Part shown: in pieces, positions 5,469-7,590 of the stretch | How positions within the stretch are numbered: the first letter of the stretch is position 1 | How the letters are laid out: every line of letters begins with the position of its first letter | From: Pseudomonadota bacterium | Lineage (GTDB): Bacteria; Pseudomonadota; Gammaproteobacteria; Burkholderiales; Burkholderiaceae_B | Direction of reading: 5' to 3' | DNA: 7,590 nucleotides | Assembly (NCBI GenBank): GCA_023437255.1 | Contig: JAEZGR010000331.1 | Span: 1 to 7,590 of the forward strand | Made by a program: the position numbers and the translations under genes | Notes under the pieces: model-generated | What the model was told of the DNA's origin: nothing | The model's input: the letters and a program-made list of their open reading frames with translations, nothing else | The model's database searches: none

Positions 5469-7154
5469 TTACATCCTTTCGGGCGCGGAGACGCCCAGCA
5501 GACCCAGGCCGTTGGCGATGACGCGGCGCGTGGCGTCGGCCAGGCGCAGGCGTGCCAGCTTGAGCGTTTCGTCGTCGACCAGCACGCGTTCCGCGTTGTA
5601 CCAGGCGTGGAAATCGGCCGCACAATCGCGCAGCCAGAAGGCCAGCTGGTGCGGCGCAAGATCGGTTGCTGCTGCCGCGAGCATGCCGGGGAATTCGGCC
5701 AGCCGCCGCATGAGCGCGAACTCGGTGGGTGCCACCAGCGGCGCAGTGGAGGCCGTGGCGATGGAGTCGCGCAGTTCCGGCGACTGGTTCAGCATCGAGC
5801 AGATTCGCGCGTGGGCGTACTGGATGTAATAAACCGGGTTCTCGTCGCTGCGCGACAACGCCAGGTCGACGTCGAACACGAACTCGGAATCGGCGCGCCG
5901 TTGAATGAGGAAGTAGCGCACTGCGTCTTGCCCCACCCAGTCGATGAGGTCGCGCATCGTGACATAGCTGCCTGCGCGCTTGGAGATCTTGACCTCGGCC
6001 CCGTCGCGCACCACTTTTACCATCTTGTGCAGGATGTAGGCGGGGTAGTCTTTGGGAATGCCGATATTCAGCGCCTGCAGACCGGCGCGCACCCGGGCCA
6101 CCGTGCCGTGGTGGTCGCTGCCCTGAATATTGATGGCGTGTTCGTAACCGCGTTCCCATTTGGCGACGTGGTAGGCCACATCGGGCACGAAATAGGTGTA
6201 GCCGCCGTCGGTCTTGCGCATGACGCGGTCTTTGTCGTCGCCCGTACCCAGCTCGGTGGTGCGCAGCCACAATGCGCCTTCATGTTCGTAGGTGTAGCCC
6301 GAGTCGATCAGGGCCTGCACCGTGCGCTCGACGCGGCCCGATGTGTACAGCGAGCTTTCGAGATAGAAGTTGTCGAACTTGAGGTTGAACGCCTGAAGGT
6401 CGAGATCCTGCTCGCGCCGCAGGTAGGCCACGGCGAAAACGCGAATGTCTTCGAGCGAGTCGATGTTCTTGCTGGCGGTGACCGACGCGCCGTCAGCCGC
6501 CTGAACCGTGGCGCCCGCCAGAAAGTCGCGGGCGATTTCCATGATGTAGTCGCCCTTGTAGCCATCGGTCGGGAAGTCGGGCGAATCGGGTTCGATGCCC
6601 CGGGCGCGTGCCTGGACGCTGATCGCCAGGTTGTCGATCTGGTTGCCAGCGTCGTTGTAGTAGAACTCGCGCAGCACGTCGTAGCCCTGAGACGTAAAGA
6701 GGCGGCACAGTGCGTCGCCCAGCGCGGCCTGGCGGGCATGGCCCACGTGCAGCGGGCCGGTCGGGTTGGCCGAGACGAACTCGACCATGAGCTTGCGGCC
6801 GGCAGGAGCTACGTGGCCGTAGCGCTCGCCCTGTTCGGCAATGGTGTGCAGCACGGCCTGGTGGGCGGCCGGCGCAAGACGGAAGTTGATGAAACCCGGG
6901 CCCGCGATCTCGATGGCTTCGACCAGCTCGCTCACGGCGGGGTCGGCCTGAAGATGCGCAACGATCTGCTGAGCGAGTTCGCGCGGATTGCGCTTTGCAG
7001 GCTTGGCCAGTTGCATGGCCGCATTGCAGGCGATATCGCCATGGGCGGCGATTTTCGGCCGTTCGAGCGCGATCGTGGGCTGCGCGTCGGGCAACAGGGC
7101 GCGCACGGCGGATTCGATACGGGAGATGAGCTGTTTTTGATGCTCGGGGAGCAT
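5469..7154 (-). CDS. argS: Arginyl-tRNA synthetase (ArgRS)
   Basis: Class I aminoacyl-tRNA synthetase that charges tRNA-Arg in the cytoplasm. The protein has 561 residues, the typical bacterial ArgS length. Order of domains: N-terminal Add-1 tRNA-elbow domain (about 1-95, with [21 protein letters not shown]), the catalytic Rossmann fold with [19 protein letters not shown] and the HIGH-type H136-V-G-H139, an insertion around 185-245, the [10 protein letters not shown] segment (341-350), the KMSK-type loop as K389-I-S-K-R (a normal ArgRS variant), and the DALR anticodon-binding domain from about 435 to the end ([16 protein letters not shown]). The start was placed at ATG 7154-7152, giving the family N-terminus MLPEHQKQL; an in-frame TTG at 7184 would add ten residues. 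No Shine-Dalgarno sequence precedes this ATG. A TATCAT -10-like box is at 7191-7186, without a good -35 box. Followed after 6 bases by the SPOR gene. Confidence 0.97.
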   Translation of the reverse strand: MLPEHQKQLISRIESAVRALLPDAQPTIALERPKIAAHGDIACNAAMQLAKPAKRNPRELAQQIVAHLQADPAVSELVEAIEIAGPGFINFRLAPAAHQAVLHTIAEQGERYGHVAPAGRKLMVEFVSANPTGPLHVGHARQAALGDALCRLFTSQGYDVLREFYYNDAGNQIDNLAISVQARARGIEPDSPDFPTDGYKGDYIMEIARDFLAGATVQAADGASVTASKNIDSLEDIRVFAVAYLRREQDLDLQAFNLKFDNFYLESSLYTSGRVERTVQALIDSGYTYEHEGALWLRTTELGTGDDKDRVMRKTDGGYTYFVPDVAYHVAKWERGYEHAINIQGSDHHGTVARVRAGLQALNIGIPKDYPAYILHKMVKVVRDGAEVKISKRAGSYVTMRDLIDWVGQDAVRYFLIQRRADSEFVFDVDLALSRSDENPVYYIQYAHARICSMLNQSPELRDSIATASTAPLVAPTEFALMRRLAEFPGMLAAAATDLAPHQLAFWLRDCAADFHAWYNAERVLVDDETLKLARLRLADATRRVIANGLGLLGVSAPERM

Positions 7155-7213
7155 AAGGCAGATTCGTTCAGACGTTGAAGCCAAAATGATACCGTGAAAC
7201 GGCGAGTGGCCCC

Positions 7214-7590
7214 TCAGCGCGCCCAGCCCAGCGTGTCGTTAAGCCACTGCTCATAACCCTGCATGTCGACGCTGCCCACGCGATCGTCGGCGTTGGAGCG
7301 CCAGTTGTCGGCGCGATGGATGAAGGCTTCCATTTGGGTGCGGGGAGTGGCGCCCAGGCGCGGGTCGTCGTGCTGATACGCACGCCGCACCGCACCCGAC
7401 GGGGCCTGTATGGCGCGGTCGCCCTCCTGCACGGTGCGCAGCAGCGGGCTGCGCAGATCACGCAGCACGGGCGACATGACCTGCGTATGGGCTTCATTGA
7501 GCTGCGCGAAATCCACGTTGGCGGCCAGCGCCTGCCAGTGCATCCATGCCAGCGCGACCTTTGCCAGATCCGAACCCGGCTCGGTCGGGG
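7214..7590 (-). CDS. Unrecognised protein, C-terminal fragment (continues beyond window)
   Basis: An open frame of about 125 codons enters from the right edge and ends at TGA (7216-7214), 59 bases before argS on the same strand. The visible part starts [20 protein letters not shown] and ends in [13 protein letters not shown]. It looks soluble, with no membrane segment, many charged residues and several Trp residues (AWMHW, DNW, EQW, LGW), and is probably mostly helical. I do not recognise a family. No catalytic motif, Cys pair or repeat is visible. It is taken as a real gene because the frame has no stop through the edge, has codon use like its neighbours, and sits compactly before argS. An internal ATG at 7543 is not a likely start, because the frame stays open upstream of it. 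Confidence 0.7.
   Translation of the reverse strand, partial: PTEPGSDLAKVALAWMHWQALAANVDFAQLNEAHTQVMSPVLRDLRSPLLRTVQEGDRAIQAPSGAVRRAYQHDDPRLGATPRTQMEAFIHRADNWRSNADDRVGSVDMQGYEQWLNDTLGWAR

Noticed and set aside
4855..6270. A 471-codon minus-strand frame overlapping argS and the SPOR gene out of frame
   Set aside because: An Arg/Ala/Gly/Pro-rich frame-shadow of the two real genes; no start context or motif.
5256..7178. A 640-codon open frame on the plus strand opposite argS and the SPOR gene
   Set aside because: It lies wholly antisense to two confidently identified genes. Long antisense frames are common in GC-rich DNA with strong third-position bias, and the translation shows no recognisable domain.

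Overview
This is a GC-rich chromosomal segment whose genes read best as betaproteobacterial (order Burkholderiales), most likely Alcaligenaceae such as Bordetella, Achromobacter or a close relative. The reasons are a Bug-type periplasmic solute receptor, a betaproteobacterial-style ArgS of 561 residues, and the gene order argS - SPOR protein - dsbA, which I recall from Bordetella-type genomes (memory, not checked). I see no phage, IS, CRISPR, tRNA or rRNA sequence. The window is coding-dense; the longest gap without a gene is about 100 bases.

Left part (1-2100). On the minus strand lie the first 148 codons of a Bug/TctC-family solute-binding protein (cut by the window edge), preceded by a MerR-family regulator (547-930) of the metal-independent, LiuR-like kind. 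Divergent from the regulator is a metallo-beta-lactamase-fold hydrolase (1016-2086). The 85-base divergent spacer holds a perfect 14-base palindrome (946-959) overlapping a plausible promoter. It is the best candidate operator in the window and suggests that the regulator controls the hydrolase and possibly itself. A strong GC hairpin lies in the hydrolase leader.

Middle part (2100-4095). A LysE/RhtB-family exporter (minus) converges with the hydrolase and diverges from a metC-type cystathionine beta-lyase (plus). metC then converges with dsbA. The 95-base metC/dsbA spacer contains nested inverted repeats that probably act as a terminator.

Right part (4094-7590). A minus-strand run reads, in transcription order: an unrecognised C-terminal gene fragment, argS, a membrane-anchored SPOR-domain protein (6 bases after argS), and the periplasmic disulfide oxidase dsbA (70 bases after the SPOR gene). 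This is a housekeeping and envelope cluster: tRNA charging, septal peptidoglycan binding, and oxidative folding in the periplasm.

Overall this is mostly ordinary chromosome. The item most worth follow-up is the MerR regulator / palindrome / MBL-hydrolase module, whose ligand and substrate cannot be named from the sequence. I found no convincing evidence of a wholly new system.
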